This document shows, one piece after another, positions 39,613 to 49,087 of a stretch of DNA of 64,000 nt. A program made the position numbers and the translations under genes. Positions within the stretch are counted from its first letter, which is position 1, and every line of letters starts with the position of its first letter. Source of the DNA: Bacteroidota bacterium (lineage in GTDB: Bacteria > Bacteroidota > Rhodothermia > Balneolales > HLUCCA01); NCBI GenBank assembly GCA_020832235.1, contig JAFIEZ010000006.1, positions 62,001 through 126,000 of the forward strand, in the 5' to 3' direction. A model generated the notes under the pieces. The model was not told where the DNA came from. It made no database searches and saw nothing but the letters and a program-made list of their open reading frames with translations.

Positions 39613-40566
39613 ATGGGTTTTCTTGAAAAGTTAGGTTTTAAAAAACAGGAACGTCTGGATGAAGGGCTCGAGAAAAGTCGGGATGGCATACTTGGAAAAC
39701 TTACAAAAGCAATTGCCGGTAAAGATAAAGTGGACGATGAAGTTCTGGATGAGCTTGAAGAAGTACTCATCCGATCGGATGTAGGGGTTCCAACCACGCT
39801 GAAAATTATTCGCCAGATTGAAGAACGTGTTGCCCGAGATAAGTATATAGGCAGTTCTGATCTGCAACGTATTCTCCGTGAAGAAATAATTACGCTGCTA
39901 AAGCAAAATGATACAGATAAGCCTGCTGATTTTGACGCTCCATTGCCAAATAAACCGCATGTAGTTCTCATTGTGGGAGTTAATGGTGTTGGTAAAACAA
40001 CTACTATCGGCAAGTTGGCATATATGCACAAGCTCGCCGGCAAATCGGTAATTCTGGGAGCTGCAGATACGTTTCGGGCAGCAGCTGTACAGCAGTTAAC
40101 CATCTGGAGTGAACGGGCCGGAGTACCTATAGTACAACAGGGTCAAAATGCAGATCCCGCCGCTGTGGCATACGATACGGTACAAGCCGCTTTGAAAAGA
40201 GGCGCCGATATTGCCTTAATTGATACTGCAGGGCGTTTACACAATAAAACGGCGTTAATGGATGAGCTTTCAAAGATCAAACGTGTAATGAATAAAGTTG
40301 TAGAAGGTGCTCCACACGAAGTAATCCTGGTATTAGACGCCTCAACCGGTCAAAACGCCATGCAACAGGCCAAAGCATTTACCCAGGCCGTTGATATCAC
40401 AGGGCTGGCGCTAACAAAACTGGATGGTACTGCCAAAGGGGGTATTGCAATTGGGATTTCTTCTGAACTGGATGTACCCGTTAAATACATTGGTGTTGGA
40501 GAGAAGATGGAAGACCTGCAACTGTTCGACAGGGTAGGCTTCGTAGAGGCATTGTTTAAGGGGTGA
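39613..40566 (+). CDS. ftsY: signal recognition particle receptor FtsY
   Basis: FtsY is the SRP receptor GTPase for co-translational membrane targeting. The 317-residue product has a short N-terminal region instead of the long acidic domain of E. coli, then the helical N domain and the G domain. The motifs are GVNGVGKTT at 122-130 (G1), DTFRAAAVQQL, DTAGRLHNK (G3) and TKLDGTAKGG (G4). Its position near pgsA, not next to the L28-L33-DUF4295 trio, differs from many Bacteroidota. Confidence 0.97.
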   Translation: MGFLEKLGFKKQERLDEGLEKSRDGILGKLTKAIAGKDKVDDEVLDELEEVLIRSDVGVPTTLKIIRQIEERVARDKYIGSSDLQRILREEIITLLKQNDTDKPADFDAPLPNKPHVVLIVGVNGVGKTTTIGKLAYMHKLAGKSVILGAADTFRAAAVQQLTIWSERAGVPIVQQGQNADPAAVAYDTVQAALKRGADIALIDTAGRLHNKTALMDELSKIKRVMNKVVEGAPHEVILVLDASTGQNAMQQAKAFTQAVDITGLALTKLDGTAKGGIAIGISSELDVPVKYIGVGEKMEDLQLFDRVGFVEALFKG

Positions 40567-40655
40567 CCGTTGCAACAGGTCTTGCCAGTGTGTATACTAA
40601 TACAATCACACTGCAGATAACCTATTATTCACCGGCACCTATTAAATAATATTGT

Positions 40656-42053
40656 ATGTCAGAAAAATTCTTTGCTCAGGTAAACCGAAACTTTGATCGG
40701 GCTGCCCAATACACCAAGCTCCCAAAAGGAATTTTAAATCAAATCAAAACATGCAATAGCGTTTACCATGTTACCTTCCCGCTTGAAAGAGATAATGGGG
40801 AGGTTGTAACCATACACGCATGGAGGGCAGAACACAGCCAGCATCGCACTCCAACAAAAGGAGGTATTCGTTACAGTAGCCTGGTTAACGAAGATGAAAT
40901 AACGGCACTTGCTGCACTAATGACCTATAAATGTGCCGTTGTAGATGTACCTTTTGGAGGGGCAAAGGGTGGTATTAAAATTGAACGAAGTGAGTACTCT
41001 ATAGGAGAGCTGGAACGCATCACCAGAAGATATACCTATGAGTTATGGCAAAAGAATTTTATTGGCCCGGGTATAGACGTTCCAGCACCCGATTATGGTA
41101 CCAGTGAGCAGGAAATGGCATGGATAGCGGATACCTACCGACAACTGTCACCTTCACTAGATGCAATGGCCTGTGTTACGGGAAAACCGGTTTATCAGGC
41201 AGGCATCAGAGGTCGCGCCGAAGCAACAGGCAGAGGGGTATTTTTTGGTATTAGAGAGGCCTGTAGCATGCAAGATGATATGAAAACCCTTGGATTAACC
41301 ACCGGTATAGAAGGTAAAACGGTTGTTGTGCAAGGATTAGGAAAAGTTGGTTACCATGCTGCTAAAAATTTTCAGGAAGCCGGAGCACTATTAACCTGTC
41401 TCATTGAATACGAAGGTGCTATTTACAGTGAAAAAGGGCTTGATGTAGATAAGGTTATGAGTCACAGAACTGAGACGGGCAGCATCCTGAATTATCCTGG
41501 GGCCGAAAATATGGATAGTCGAAAAGCATTGGAAATTGAATGTGATATTTTGATACCAGCTGCACTTGAGAACCAAATTACTGTTGACAACGCACTAAGA
41601 ATCAAAGCAAAAATTATAGGGGAAGGGGCCAACGGCCCAACTAGTCCAGATGCACATGATATTATCAAAGATCGTGGGGCCCTCATTATACCCGACAATT
41701 ATCTGAATGCCGGAGGTGTAACCGTTTCATACTTTGAGTGGTTAAAAAATCTCTCTCATGTGCGTTTTGGGCGAATGGACAGACGTTTTGAAGAAAACGC
41801 CTTCAGGAAAATTGTAGAGGGATTTGAATCTCTTGTGGGAAAGAAGTTATCTGAGGCTCAATATAAAAGCATTGTTCATGGAGCTGACGAAAATGACATT
41901 GTGGATTCAGGCCTGGAAGACACTATGGTGACGGCATATAACGAAATCAAAGAAATTCGCGACCGCCATAATATCGATTTAAGGACAGCTGCCTTTGTGA
42001 GCGCAATAGAGAAAATTGGTAGATCTTACGATCAATTAGGCATCTTCCCTTAG
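40656..42053 (+). CDS. Glu/Leu/Phe/Val dehydrogenase, probably glutamate dehydrogenase
   Basis: The 465-residue protein has the catalytic domain with [39 protein letters not shown]. Its Lys residues bind substrate and drive catalysis. It also has [14 protein letters not shown] and a Rossmann domain with [13 protein letters not shown]. It interconverts glutamate and 2-oxoglutarate with ammonia. The length is slightly above the usual 410-450, mostly in the middle and C-terminal part. Leucine or valine dehydrogenases share the fold but are about 100 residues shorter. No adjacent partner gene is seen. Confidence 0.88.
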   Translation: MSEKFFAQVNRNFDRAAQYTKLPKGILNQIKTCNSVYHVTFPLERDNGEVVTIHAWRAEHSQHRTPTKGGIRYSSLVNEDEITALAALMTYKCAVVDVPFGGAKGGIKIERSEYSIGELERITRRYTYELWQKNFIGPGIDVPAPDYGTSEQEMAWIADTYRQLSPSLDAMACVTGKPVYQAGIRGRAEATGRGVFFGIREACSMQDDMKTLGLTTGIEGKTVVVQGLGKVGYHAAKNFQEAGALLTCLIEYEGAIYSEKGLDVDKVMSHRTETGSILNYPGAENMDSRKALEIECDILIPAALENQITVDNALRIKAKIIGEGANGPTSPDAHDIIKDRGALIIPDNYLNAGGVTVSYFEWLKNLSHVRFGRMDRRFEENAFRKIVEGFESLVGKKLSEAQYKSIVHGADENDIVDSGLEDTMVTAYNEIKEIRDRHNIDLRTAAFVSAIEKIGRSYDQLGIFP

Positions 42054-42534
42054 ACTTTTACTAAATTTAATAATCCCATCTACTTGATATATAGAAGTCT
42101 TTGAAGTAGTTTCGTGAAACGAATAGTTTATTGTGTCGAAATATTGAAGTTACCTAAGAAAAGAAGTCTGGTCGTATAAAAAAGAAGGCTCCACCCTTCT
42201 ACAAGTGGAGCCCTGGGTCTTAGTCGTCAATAGATGTATGTGATTTAAACAAACTTGCAGAGGAGCAAATATCCCGCTCTTTCTAACTGTTTCTAAATTA
42301 CAATGTTTTAACGCCTACATCAATCGCATAAGTATGTTATTGGTGTGCTTTTTAGTCGTTTTAACACTGATTTACCTTATTATAAGGCTTTTACATATTA
42401 GGCTGACTTAACAAGCTTACAGTGTGTTTCAACTAATTAGATAACGTATCTCCTTTACTATTTAGTACCTGTTAATACACGAGCTTTACATTTTCAACAG
42501 GGTATTAACGAAATTATCTGATTAGTTGTACCCA
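42054..42534. other. 481-bp intergenic region between gdh and mscS, with a terminator and no ORF
   Basis: Both flanking genes end here. An A+T-rich sequence holds a strong hairpin at 42174-42212 oriented for the minus strand, 320 bp beyond the mscS stop. The stretch 42215-42534 has no ORF and could be a long 3' UTR or contain a small RNA. A near-palindrome CCTTATTATAAGG occurs around 42370. Confidence 0.5.
42174..42212 (-). terminator. strong minus-strand terminator downstream of mscS
   Basis: GGCTCCAC pairs perfectly with GTGGAGCC around a ten-base loop. On the minus strand it is followed by TTCTTTTTT. On the plus strand no T-run follows, so it does not serve the glutamate dehydrogenase gene. 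Its distance from the mscS stop suggests that it ends a small RNA or a long UTR. Confidence 0.7.
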
Positions 42535-43512
42535 CTAGTCAATTGGCTCTCCGGGCTTAAGTGGCCGCTCATCTGAATTGCTTTTCATCTCCATTATATT
42601 TCTGAAATTGATATCACGTTGTGGGAATGGTATTTCAACGTCATGATCTCTGAATATGCGTACTATATTCATCCTTATTTCAGATGCAACAATTATATGA
42701 CGTTTTGCATCACTAATCCAGGATGTAACGCTTAGATCCCACGAAGAATCACCAAAATCTCTAAATACTACTACAGGTGCTGGATCTTTTAATACTTCTG
42801 GGTGATTTAATGCAGCATCTCTCAAGCATTTTATAACCAGGTCTAAATCACTTCCATAAGATACCCCAACATTTACGCGCACACGCACACGGGTATCTCC
42901 ACCATATGAATAGTTTACAACACTGCCGGAGATGAAATCGGCATTGGGCACAATTATAGAAATGTTTAAAAGGCTTTGTATAGTAGTAGACCGCATGTTG
43001 ATTTCCTTCACATCCCCCTCCATGTCATTAACTATAATTCTATCGCCAATCTTAATAGGCCGTTCAATTAACAAAATAAGACCAGCAATAAAATTTGAAG
43101 TTACATTTTGAAGACCAAAACCAATACCTACCGACAGAAGACCGAAAATAACAGCAAGCCCACTAAGATCAATTCCGATAAATTGAAAGGAAATAACTAC
43201 CCCAATGAAAATGATAAAGTAGTTCGTGAACCGCATCAGGGTAAACCGAATCCCCTCATCCATCTGCACATTACCAAGAAAACGAAAGAAAATAATCCGG
43301 CTTATAACTTTCCCACCAATAGCAAATATGGTGAGGAAAAGCAGGAACATCATTAACGAATAAATCGTAACCGGGGTGTTTTGAAGATTAAAAAGCTGAA
43401 TAGTTAAAAAATCATGTAGCTGAACAAGAAAACTCTCTTCTAAATTGGCAACCGCATCTGTTATATCCGAAATTACGGAGGTAGAATCATCAGATTGATC
43501 ATCTATCAACAT
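42535..43512 (-). CDS. mechanosensitive ion channel, MscS family
   Basis: The 325-residue product releases solutes on hypo-osmotic shock. Three hydrophobic helices lie at about 49-75, 88-112 and 117-145. The last is the pore helix, LAVIFGLLSVGIGFGLQNVTSNF, rich in Gly and Ala as in MscS TM3. The cytoplasmic beta and alpha-beta domains follow (ERPIKIGDRIIVNDMEGDVKEINMRST). The N-terminal 45 residues are acidic and amphipathic. It is a single-gene unit, divergent from adk. Confidence 0.93.
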   Translation of the reverse strand: MLIDDQSDDSTSVISDITDAVANLEESFLVQLHDFLTIQLFNLQNTPVTIYSLMMFLLFLTIFAIGGKVISRIIFFRFLGNVQMDEGIRFTLMRFTNYFIIFIGVVISFQFIGIDLSGLAVIFGLLSVGIGFGLQNVTSNFIAGLILLIERPIKIGDRIIVNDMEGDVKEINMRSTTIQSLLNISIIVPNADFISGSVVNYSYGGDTRVRVRVNVGVSYGSDLDLVIKCLRDAALNHPEVLKDPAPVVVFRDFGDSSWDLSVTSWISDAKRHIIVASEIRMNIVRIFRDHDVEIPFPQRDINFRNIMEMKSNSDERPLKPGEPID

Positions 43513-43654
43513 GGTATATTGGTTTACTTATAATTTATAATCATAATATACTATCATCTGACCATAGAAATGTAAATTCAGCAAGGCTTCGTTTCATTTA
43601 TGAGAAGTTGACCCTATATTTAACCGATCATCATTAAGCTAACAGAAATTTATT

Positions 43655-44209
43655 ATGCGATTAATATTATTTGGCCCTCCTGGTGCAGGAAAAGGCACTC
43701 AAGCAAAATTATTGGAAGAAAAAATTGGTGTTCGTCAGCTATCCACCGGCGATATGTTTCGCAATGCTATTAAAAATCAGACTCCGCTGGGCGTTAAAGT
43801 AAAAGCCATTATGGATGCGGGTAAATTGGTTGGCGACGATGTGGTAGTTGAAATGGTAGCCGAAACTATTTCAAAACCCGAATATGCCAAGGGATATATA
43901 CTGGATGGATTTCCGCGTACTGTAGCTCAGGCAGAAGCACTCGACTCAATGCTTTCAAAAAGAGGTGAGAAAATTGATGCATTTGTCGCTTTGGAAGTAC
44001 CCGATGAACAACTCATTGCCCGACTGGTTAATCGCGGACAAGGACGAGAAGACGATACCCCTGATAAAATCAAGGTCCGTCTCGACGTGTATAAAAAGGA
44101 GACCGCTCCGGTTTTAGCTTACTACGAAGGTAAAGGTCAGGCGAGACTTGTAAACGGTCTGGGTACTATTGAAGCTATACAACAACGCATTCTTGACGCT
44201 GTTGTGTAG
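43655..44209 (+). CDS. adk: adenylate kinase
   Basis: Adk catalyses ATP + AMP = 2 ADP. The 184-residue product is the short form, in which a small loop replaces the LID domain and its zinc site. The P-loop is GPPGAGKGT at 7-15. STGDMFRNAI and GYILDGFPRTVAQAEAL bind AMP, and NRGQGREDDTPDKIKVRL is the lid-loop region with the catalytic Arg residues. It is a single-gene unit. Confidence 0.97.
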   Translation: MRLILFGPPGAGKGTQAKLLEEKIGVRQLSTGDMFRNAIKNQTPLGVKVKAIMDAGKLVGDDVVVEMVAETISKPEYAKGYILDGFPRTVAQAEALDSMLSKRGEKIDAFVALEVPDEQLIARLVNRGQGREDDTPDKIKVRLDVYKKETAPVLAYYEGKGQARLVNGLGTIEAIQQRILDAVV

Positions 44210-44340
44210 AAATTGTACATAGTTAAACCCTGCAGACTGCCCAGTTAAGTAGATTATTTCTTGTAAGAATGTTATAACTCTGGCAGATCTACACCATTAG
44301 TTTTACGTGTCTTTTTGAAGCAGGAAGTTGAGTCCATTAA

Positions 44341-45240
44341 TTAAAAACAAGAAAGTATGGCAGGTGTGACACCCGTCAGGTCGTGTATATCTGCAAACTT
44401 TCCGGCTTTAGGACCAGCCGCAAATAAAGGCACATTATTAACCGTATGTGATTTTACACTGAGGTCTTCTATATTTCCGTGATCGCTGCTTATCACTACG
44501 GTATGTTTTTGTCCGCTGCGCTGATTTTCGTCCAGAAATGCGGTAATAAATCCATCCACCCTCTCCAGCGCCCGCACCGCATCCTGCATATCCCGGGCGT
44601 GACCGGCCTTGTCGGTTAAATAATACTCCATCAACACCACATCGTATCGGTCCAGCGCATGCATCACGCGCGAGGCCGCATCCTCAAACGTGATAGCTGG
44701 AATATCCAATTTCAGCATGGTTTGCCAATAATCTTGCAGGATTTCGGCCGTGATGGCCTCCCCATTTCTAACCTCATCCAGCGAATTTAACCGAACCCCG
44801 GCGCTGCGCGTCATGAGCGTAGCACAGCTCCAGCGATTCAATTTCGTAGCCCGATCAAAGAAGATCTTCGGAAAAGCATTCATAAAATAGGGCTGTAATC
44901 CGGCGGACTGGGCCTGGTGAAACAGACTCTGCTCCTGCAGCAAAGGCTTGATTCCCGAGTGCGGAAACGGTCCGAAATGCTTGCCAATCATCGCAGAAGC
45001 ATTCTCACCCGAGAACAGCGCGGCCTGACCTGTGCCACTTTGTGGCAATCCATCTACACCCAGGCAGGCATCGATCGACTTAAAAAGTACATCATCAACC
45101 TGACTTCCTTTTGCATCACGGGTGAGGAGCTCGCCGCCCGTTAACCGGCTGAAACCCGGAAACTCATGCTCCGAAAACGGATTATCACGGGATGCCTCTC
45201 CGAGTCCGATACCATCTATGAACAGAAACAATACCCCCAT
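44341..45240 (-). CDS. alkaline-phosphatase-superfamily metalloenzyme, phosphomutase-like
   Basis: The 299-residue product has the metal-binding pattern of the phosphopentomutase / cofactor-independent phosphoglycerate mutase family. Asp9 is in FLFIDGIGLGE, the Thr/Ser region is GLPQSGTGQAALFSGENA, and SSDHGNIEDLSVKSHTVNNVPL supplies the second Asp, His and His. It lacks the insertion domain of full phosphoglycerate mutases (about 510 residues), so substrate and reaction are unknown. Its ATG overlaps the dtd stop (TGATG), so the two are translated together. Confidence 0.78.
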   Translation of the reverse strand: MGVLFLFIDGIGLGEASRDNPFSEHEFPGFSRLTGGELLTRDAKGSQVDDVLFKSIDACLGVDGLPQSGTGQAALFSGENASAMIGKHFGPFPHSGIKPLLQEQSLFHQAQSAGLQPYFMNAFPKIFFDRATKLNRWSCATLMTRSAGVRLNSLDEVRNGEAITAEILQDYWQTMLKLDIPAITFEDAASRVMHALDRYDVVLMEYYLTDKAGHARDMQDAVRALERVDGFITAFLDENQRSGQKHTVVISSDHGNIEDLSVKSHTVNNVPLFAAGPKAGKFADIHDLTGVTPAILSCF

Positions 45241-45680
45241 CAGCGCTCCAGAATGATGGTCACGGGACCGTCATTAACGAGCGAAACCTCCATCATCGCA
45301 CCGAATTCACCCGATTCCACCGGCAAATTTCCATTAACGCGCAGGTAATCGAGCATCGATTCGTATAGCGGAATGGCCACTTCGGGACGGGCCGATTCAA
45401 TAAAACTCGGACGTGTACCCTTGCGCGCATCCCCATACAACGTAAACTGCGAAACCACGAGCAGCGACCCGCCCACATCCTGCACCGATCGGTTCATTTT
45501 ACCCTCATCATCGTTGAAAATGCGCAGTTTAAGCAGTTTATCGCACATCCAGTGCATCTTCTCTTCGGTATCGCTTGTATGAAATCCGGCCAGGACCAGC
45601 AAGCCCTGACCTATCTCGCCAACAACCTTTCCATCGACGGTAACTGACGCTTTGGAGACTCTTTGAACAACAGTTCGCAT
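45240..45680 (-). CDS. dtd: D-aminoacyl-tRNA deacylase
   Basis: Dtd removes D-amino acids, and glycine from mischarged tRNA-Ala. The 146-residue product starts at the ATG at 45680 with MRTVVQRVSKASVTVDGKVV, matching the family. The open frame reaches 45752, but that extension is not Dtd-like. LLVLAGF, SLLVVSQFTLYGD (the active-site block) and the Gly-cisPro type motif near the end (NDGPVTI) are seen. It is the first gene left of the putative origin. Confidence 0.95.
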   Translation of the reverse strand: MRTVVQRVSKASVTVDGKVVGEIGQGLLVLAGFHTSDTEEKMHWMCDKLLKLRIFNDDEGKMNRSVQDVGGSLLVVSQFTLYGDARKGTRPSFIESARPEVAIPLYESMLDYLRVNGNLPVESGEFGAMMEVSLVNDGPVTIILER

Positions 45681-46200
45681 GTAGATAACTATGTGTATAA
45701 GTGGTAAATGTGTGTGGGAAAAATGTGCGTAAAAAGGAAAATCAAAAAACAAATTTAGTTATACAAAGTCATCCACAGAAAAGTCGGAGTTGTTAACGGT
45801 GAATCGGGATAACTTCCAATGTGAATTACTTTTCCACAAAATAACATGTGTTATATGTGCATATGTTGACAACTTTGCAAACCGAGCCCCTAAGGTATTG
45901 AAATTATACAAAGCGGTTATCCACATAATCATGCACAATTCATAAACATATCCACAACTCAGAGCTGACAAAAAGGTTGTCCACATATCCACACGCACTA
46001 CTAATAAGAAGAAAACTTTAAAAAAAATGTTCTATTGTTATAAACCCGTGTGGAAAAGTATTGGAAAGGAAGTCCTTATGCGCATGGTATGTTGAAACGG
46101 GATGTTGTATTTTTTTAGGGTTGATGATTACAACAACGCAAACCTCCCCACTGTTTCCTCGAATACGAAATTTCCGATTCCATTTAAACATCTCAGCTGA
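45681..46200. other. oriC: putative chromosomal replication origin (DnaA-box cluster)
   Basis: This 520-bp region lies between divergent dtd and purM and has no credible gene. Exact TTATNCACA boxes are at 45692-45700 (minus) and 45917-45925 (plus). Matches with one mismatch are at 45724 (minus), 45769, 45830, 45856 (minus), 45929, 45948, 45977, 45985 and 46048 (minus). After the tight box group at 45948-45993 comes CTACTAATA (45998-46006), whose bottom strand read 3' to 5' is GAT-GAT-TAT, like a DnaA-trio. An A-rich run follows (46004-46030). dnaA itself is not in the window. The function is inferred from sequence only. Confidence 0.7.
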
Positions 46201-47205
46201 ATGAAAAAGCCTATCACGTACAAAGATTCCGGAGTTGATGTAAAAGCCGGCGAAGAGCTGGTCAATTCCATCAAATCCATCGTTAAAGAGACCCATACCG
46301 GGGCCGTTTTAAGCAATATTGGCGGATTCGGAGGACTTTTTCGTCCGGACTTCACCTCCATGAAAGATCCGGTTCTGGTAAGCAGCGTTGATGGCGTTGG
46401 AACCAAGCTCATCGTAGCATTCAAAGCCGGAAAGTACGACACCGTGGGACAAGACCTGGTTAACCATTGCGTAAACGATATTGCGGTGTGCGGAGCGGAG
46501 CCCCTCTTTTTTCTGGATTATTTCTCCACCGGTAAGCTCGATCAGTCCATCGCCTTTGATGTAATCAAAGGATTCACCGTTGCCTGCAAAGAAAACGGAT
46601 GTGCCCTGGTGGGAGGTGAAACCGCCGAAATGCCTGATATTTACAAGGATGGGGAATTCGATCTGGCCGGTACTATTGTCGGAGCTGTGGACCGAGATCA
46701 GATTGTGGATGGAAGCAAGGTTCAAAAAGGCGATTTGTTATTCGGGCTTCCAAGCACAGGACTACACACCAATGGATATTCCCTCGCTAGGAAAGTCCTA
46801 TTCAGCGAATTTGATATCAACGACAAACCCGAAGTACTGAACGGAATTTCCATCGGTGAGTCCCTCCTACAGGTGCATAAATCGTACCTCGCCGAAATCC
46901 GAGAGCTTAAAAAAATGGAAGGTGTACACGCGTTTTCGCACATTACCGGAGGTGGCATTGAAGGAAATACCAAACGTGTACTTCCTGAAGGACTCAAACT
47001 GGATGTAGATTACACCGCCTGGAATCGTCCGGCCATTTTCGATCTTATTCAAAAAACCGGTAATGTTCCCGAAGAAGACATGCGCTTGTCGTTCAATCTC
47101 GGTGTTGGACTCGTGATCATCGCCGCACCTCACATGATTGAAGAATTGGCAATCTGGGCCAGCAAACGCGAAACCCCGTTATTTATCATAGGAGAAGTCG
47201 TCTGA
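46201..47205 (+). CDS. purM: phosphoribosylformylglycinamidine cyclo-ligase
   Basis: PurM (AIR synthetase) closes the imidazole ring of purines using ATP. The 334-residue product has the glycine-rich ATP-binding loop near the start (NIGGFGGLF), SSVDGVGTKLIVAF, HCVNDIAVCGAEPLFFLDYF, the signature LVGGETAEMPDIY, LPSTGLHTNGYSLARK and HITGGGIEGN. All blocks are present and length is normal. It lies directly right of the DnaA-box region. Its stop codon overlaps the start of the next small gene. Confidence 0.97.
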   Translation: MKKPITYKDSGVDVKAGEELVNSIKSIVKETHTGAVLSNIGGFGGLFRPDFTSMKDPVLVSSVDGVGTKLIVAFKAGKYDTVGQDLVNHCVNDIAVCGAEPLFFLDYFSTGKLDQSIAFDVIKGFTVACKENGCALVGGETAEMPDIYKDGEFDLAGTIVGAVDRDQIVDGSKVQKGDLLFGLPSTGLHTNGYSLARKVLFSEFDINDKPEVLNGISIGESLLQVHKSYLAEIRELKKMEGVHAFSHITGGGIEGNTKRVLPEGLKLDVDYTAWNRPAIFDLIQKTGNVPEEDMRLSFNLGVGLVIIAAPHMIEELAIWASKRETPLFIIGEVV

Positions 47206-47579
47206 TGCCTGTAGTTAAACTCATCGAAATCGCCCACGGTCGCAGTGGGGACAAAGGAAATGCCAGTAATGTCGGCATCATTGCTCGTCACCCCGATGTA
47301 TATCCCTTTTTATGCGAGGTTCTCACCACCGACCGGGTTAAAGAGCACATGAAAAACGTGTGCAAGGGGGATGTAGAACGATTCGAATTACCCAATATAG
47401 GCGCTTTGAACTTCTTGCTGCATGAAAGTCTAGGCGGAGGCGGAACCGTATCGCTGAAGCTGGATGCGCAGGGTAAAACACACGCATCGCAGGTACTTCG
47501 GATGGATGTAGATGTTCCACAGGACCTGCTCGATAAGGTAAAAGCACTGCCGGTTCCGGGTACGGAATTTGCGGGATAG
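47205..47579 (+). CDS. stand-alone AtuA C-terminal-like (ferredoxin-fold) protein
   Basis: The 124-residue product starts MPVVKLIEIAHGRSGDKGNASNVGIIAR, where the RSGDKGN-x-N-G motif is typical of the C-terminal domain of AtuA (acyclic terpene utilisation; DUF1446-type proteins). Later NFLLHESLGGGGTVSLKLDAQGKTHASQVL also fits. Here the domain is a separate protein, without the large AtuA N-terminal domain. It overlaps the purM stop by one base, so it is translated with purM. Any role in purine metabolism would be a guess. Confidence 0.75.
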   Translation: MPVVKLIEIAHGRSGDKGNASNVGIIARHPDVYPFLCEVLTTDRVKEHMKNVCKGDVERFELPNIGALNFLLHESLGGGGTVSLKLDAQGKTHASQVLRMDVDVPQDLLDKVKALPVPGTEFAG

Positions 47580-47812
47580 GATTGGTATATCGTTTGATGA
47601 TGCCATAAATGGCGCTTAATATGTGTCCGTTGTTTCACACCTGCAGCAATGTTTGTACAACTTTTCAGCGATGATTGGCGTAAAAAGTGAGGTATGATTG
47701 AGGTCAACAGGAACACAACCTCAATGAAATCCTATGAAATCGGCTTAGAGATTTTTAAGCCGGTGGCGCGCGAGAAGCTTATCTGTCATAAACATATCAC
47801 ATTCGAATAGCT

Positions 47813-48307
47813 ATGCCGAATCCAAAAATTGCCATCCAGAAAGAATCCATCGATTATGTGATTGAGCGTGCCGGTTTTATAGGATTGATTGTTCTTATCG
47901 CTGTACCGGCCTATTATTTTGGAAGCTTGCCGGAAGAAGTCCCCCGACACTTTGGTGCAGATGGGAATCCAACAGCCTGGGCTGGTAAAGGAATTATCTG
48001 GCTCCTGCCGTCAATGGGACTTATTCTATTCGTGAAGATGTCCATTTTAGCACATTTCCCCCACATTTATAACTATCCAACCAAAGTCACAGAAGAGAAC
48101 GCCGAACGACTATACCGCTTGGCCACACGCATGATCAGGTCGCTCAATACCCTCATCGTATTCGTTTTTTTGTACATCACCTATTCCAGTATACTGACGG
48201 CACTCGGCGAGCAAGACGGACTTCACCCCGGCTTCATGTTCGCGTTTATGGGGAGTATGTTTCTAGTGATTGGATATTACATCTTTCAGTCGTATCGAAA
48301 GAAGTGA
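47813..48307 (+). CDS. DUF1648 domain membrane protein
   Basis: The 164-residue product has four hydrophobic helices (about 20-38, 58-77, 104-124, 140-157). The DUF1648 motif between the first two is SLPEEVPRHFGADGNPTAWAGK. The domain is found in SdpI-like immunity proteins and many uncharacterised small membrane proteins. No toxin gene is adjacent, so an immunity role is not supported. It is a single-gene unit. Confidence 0.85.
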   Translation: MPNPKIAIQKESIDYVIERAGFIGLIVLIAVPAYYFGSLPEEVPRHFGADGNPTAWAGKGIIWLLPSMGLILFVKMSILAHFPHIYNYPTKVTEENAERLYRLATRMIRSLNTLIVFVFLYITYSSILTALGEQDGLHPGFMFAFMGSMFLVIGYYIFQSYRKK

Positions 48308-48408
48308 GTTATTATGATGACGTCGACATGTAGGTATTTCAAGGTCTATCAAATTAGCTAAGAATACAGAATCCATGCGGATTACTGCATTCTTAACTGT
48401 TCTTTAGA

Positions 48409-48945
48409 TTACTGCGGCGTAATCGGAACCCGAATTCCGGTACGGTCCCAACGCAGGGTCATGTGCACAACGCCTTCTACATTTTCCAGTTGAATGCGAA
48501 ATGCTTCCCAAACTTCGTCGAGCTGCTCAACAGGGACCGTGATTCGGGTAACATCCAGCTCTTCGTTGTAGCGAAACGCACCCCACTGACCCAGACCACG
48601 ATTCAGAATAACCGTCCACTCATTCTCACCGGGAATGGTAAAAAGGGCGTAATGTCCGGCGGGAACCGATACGCCACCAAAGTCTACATCCCCCGTTAAG
48701 GTGATTTCGGTAGCTTCATCGGCTCCGGTTCTCCAAACGCGGTCGAAAGGCACAAGACCTCCGAAAATTTCACGATCATTTTTTCGAGGCGATCCATGTA
48801 CCACTCTGATGTAGGTATCATCTACAGTGATGGATGAAATCATGGTGGGACTAACCCGTGGATTGGGGACTTGTTGCGCAAAAACACCGGTTGTAATAAG
48901 CAGTGTGAGCACCAGAACAGATGCAATTGAAAATGAAGCCTTCAT
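48409..48945 (-). CDS. DUF2911 exported protein
   Basis: The 178-residue product starts at the ATG at 48945, which has a GGAG Shine-Dalgarno site 9 bases upstream and gives a clean Sec signal (residues 1-23, cleavage near VFAQ). The longer frame to 49047 adds 34 non-signal residues and is less likely. DUF2911 proteins are exported beta-rich proteins of the Bacteroidota group. The hallmarks are the short N-terminal strand, GGLVPFDRVWRTGADEATEI, VSVPAGHYALFTIPGENEWTVILN and the closing strand with Trp-Asp. The function is unknown. It lies downstream of the large MA-type peptidase gene on the same strand. Confidence 0.88.
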   Translation of the reverse strand: MKASFSIASVLVLTLLITTGVFAQQVPNPRVSPTMISSITVDDTYIRVVHGSPRKNDREIFGGLVPFDRVWRTGADEATEITLTGDVDFGGVSVPAGHYALFTIPGENEWTVILNRGLGQWGAFRYNEELDVTRITVPVEQLDEVWEAFRIQLENVEGVVHMTLRWDRTGIRVPITPQ

Positions 48946-49087
48946 GTGGATTCTCCGTGAGGATTGAGGTTTATTGACGTTAGAAGATAATGCGTTGATA
49001 GACATACTATGATATGATAATAACCGACAAGGTTTCCGCATAGTCATATAGAGGCTGTGAATTTCGTAAAACGGATGTTGCTTGATA

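Noticed and set aside
42105-42120. Fourth parS-like site TTTCGTGAAAC
   Set aside because: It lacks the central CACGTG and the full arms, so it does not meet the consensus.
47741-47763. Terminator after the AtuA-like gene
   Set aside because: A CGGCTTA/TTAAGCCG stem is present, but no T-run follows on either strand and it is 160 bp from the gene.
47813-48307. SdpI-like immunity protein of a toxin system
   Set aside because: DUF1648 occurs in many proteins, and there is no toxin or regulator gene next to it.
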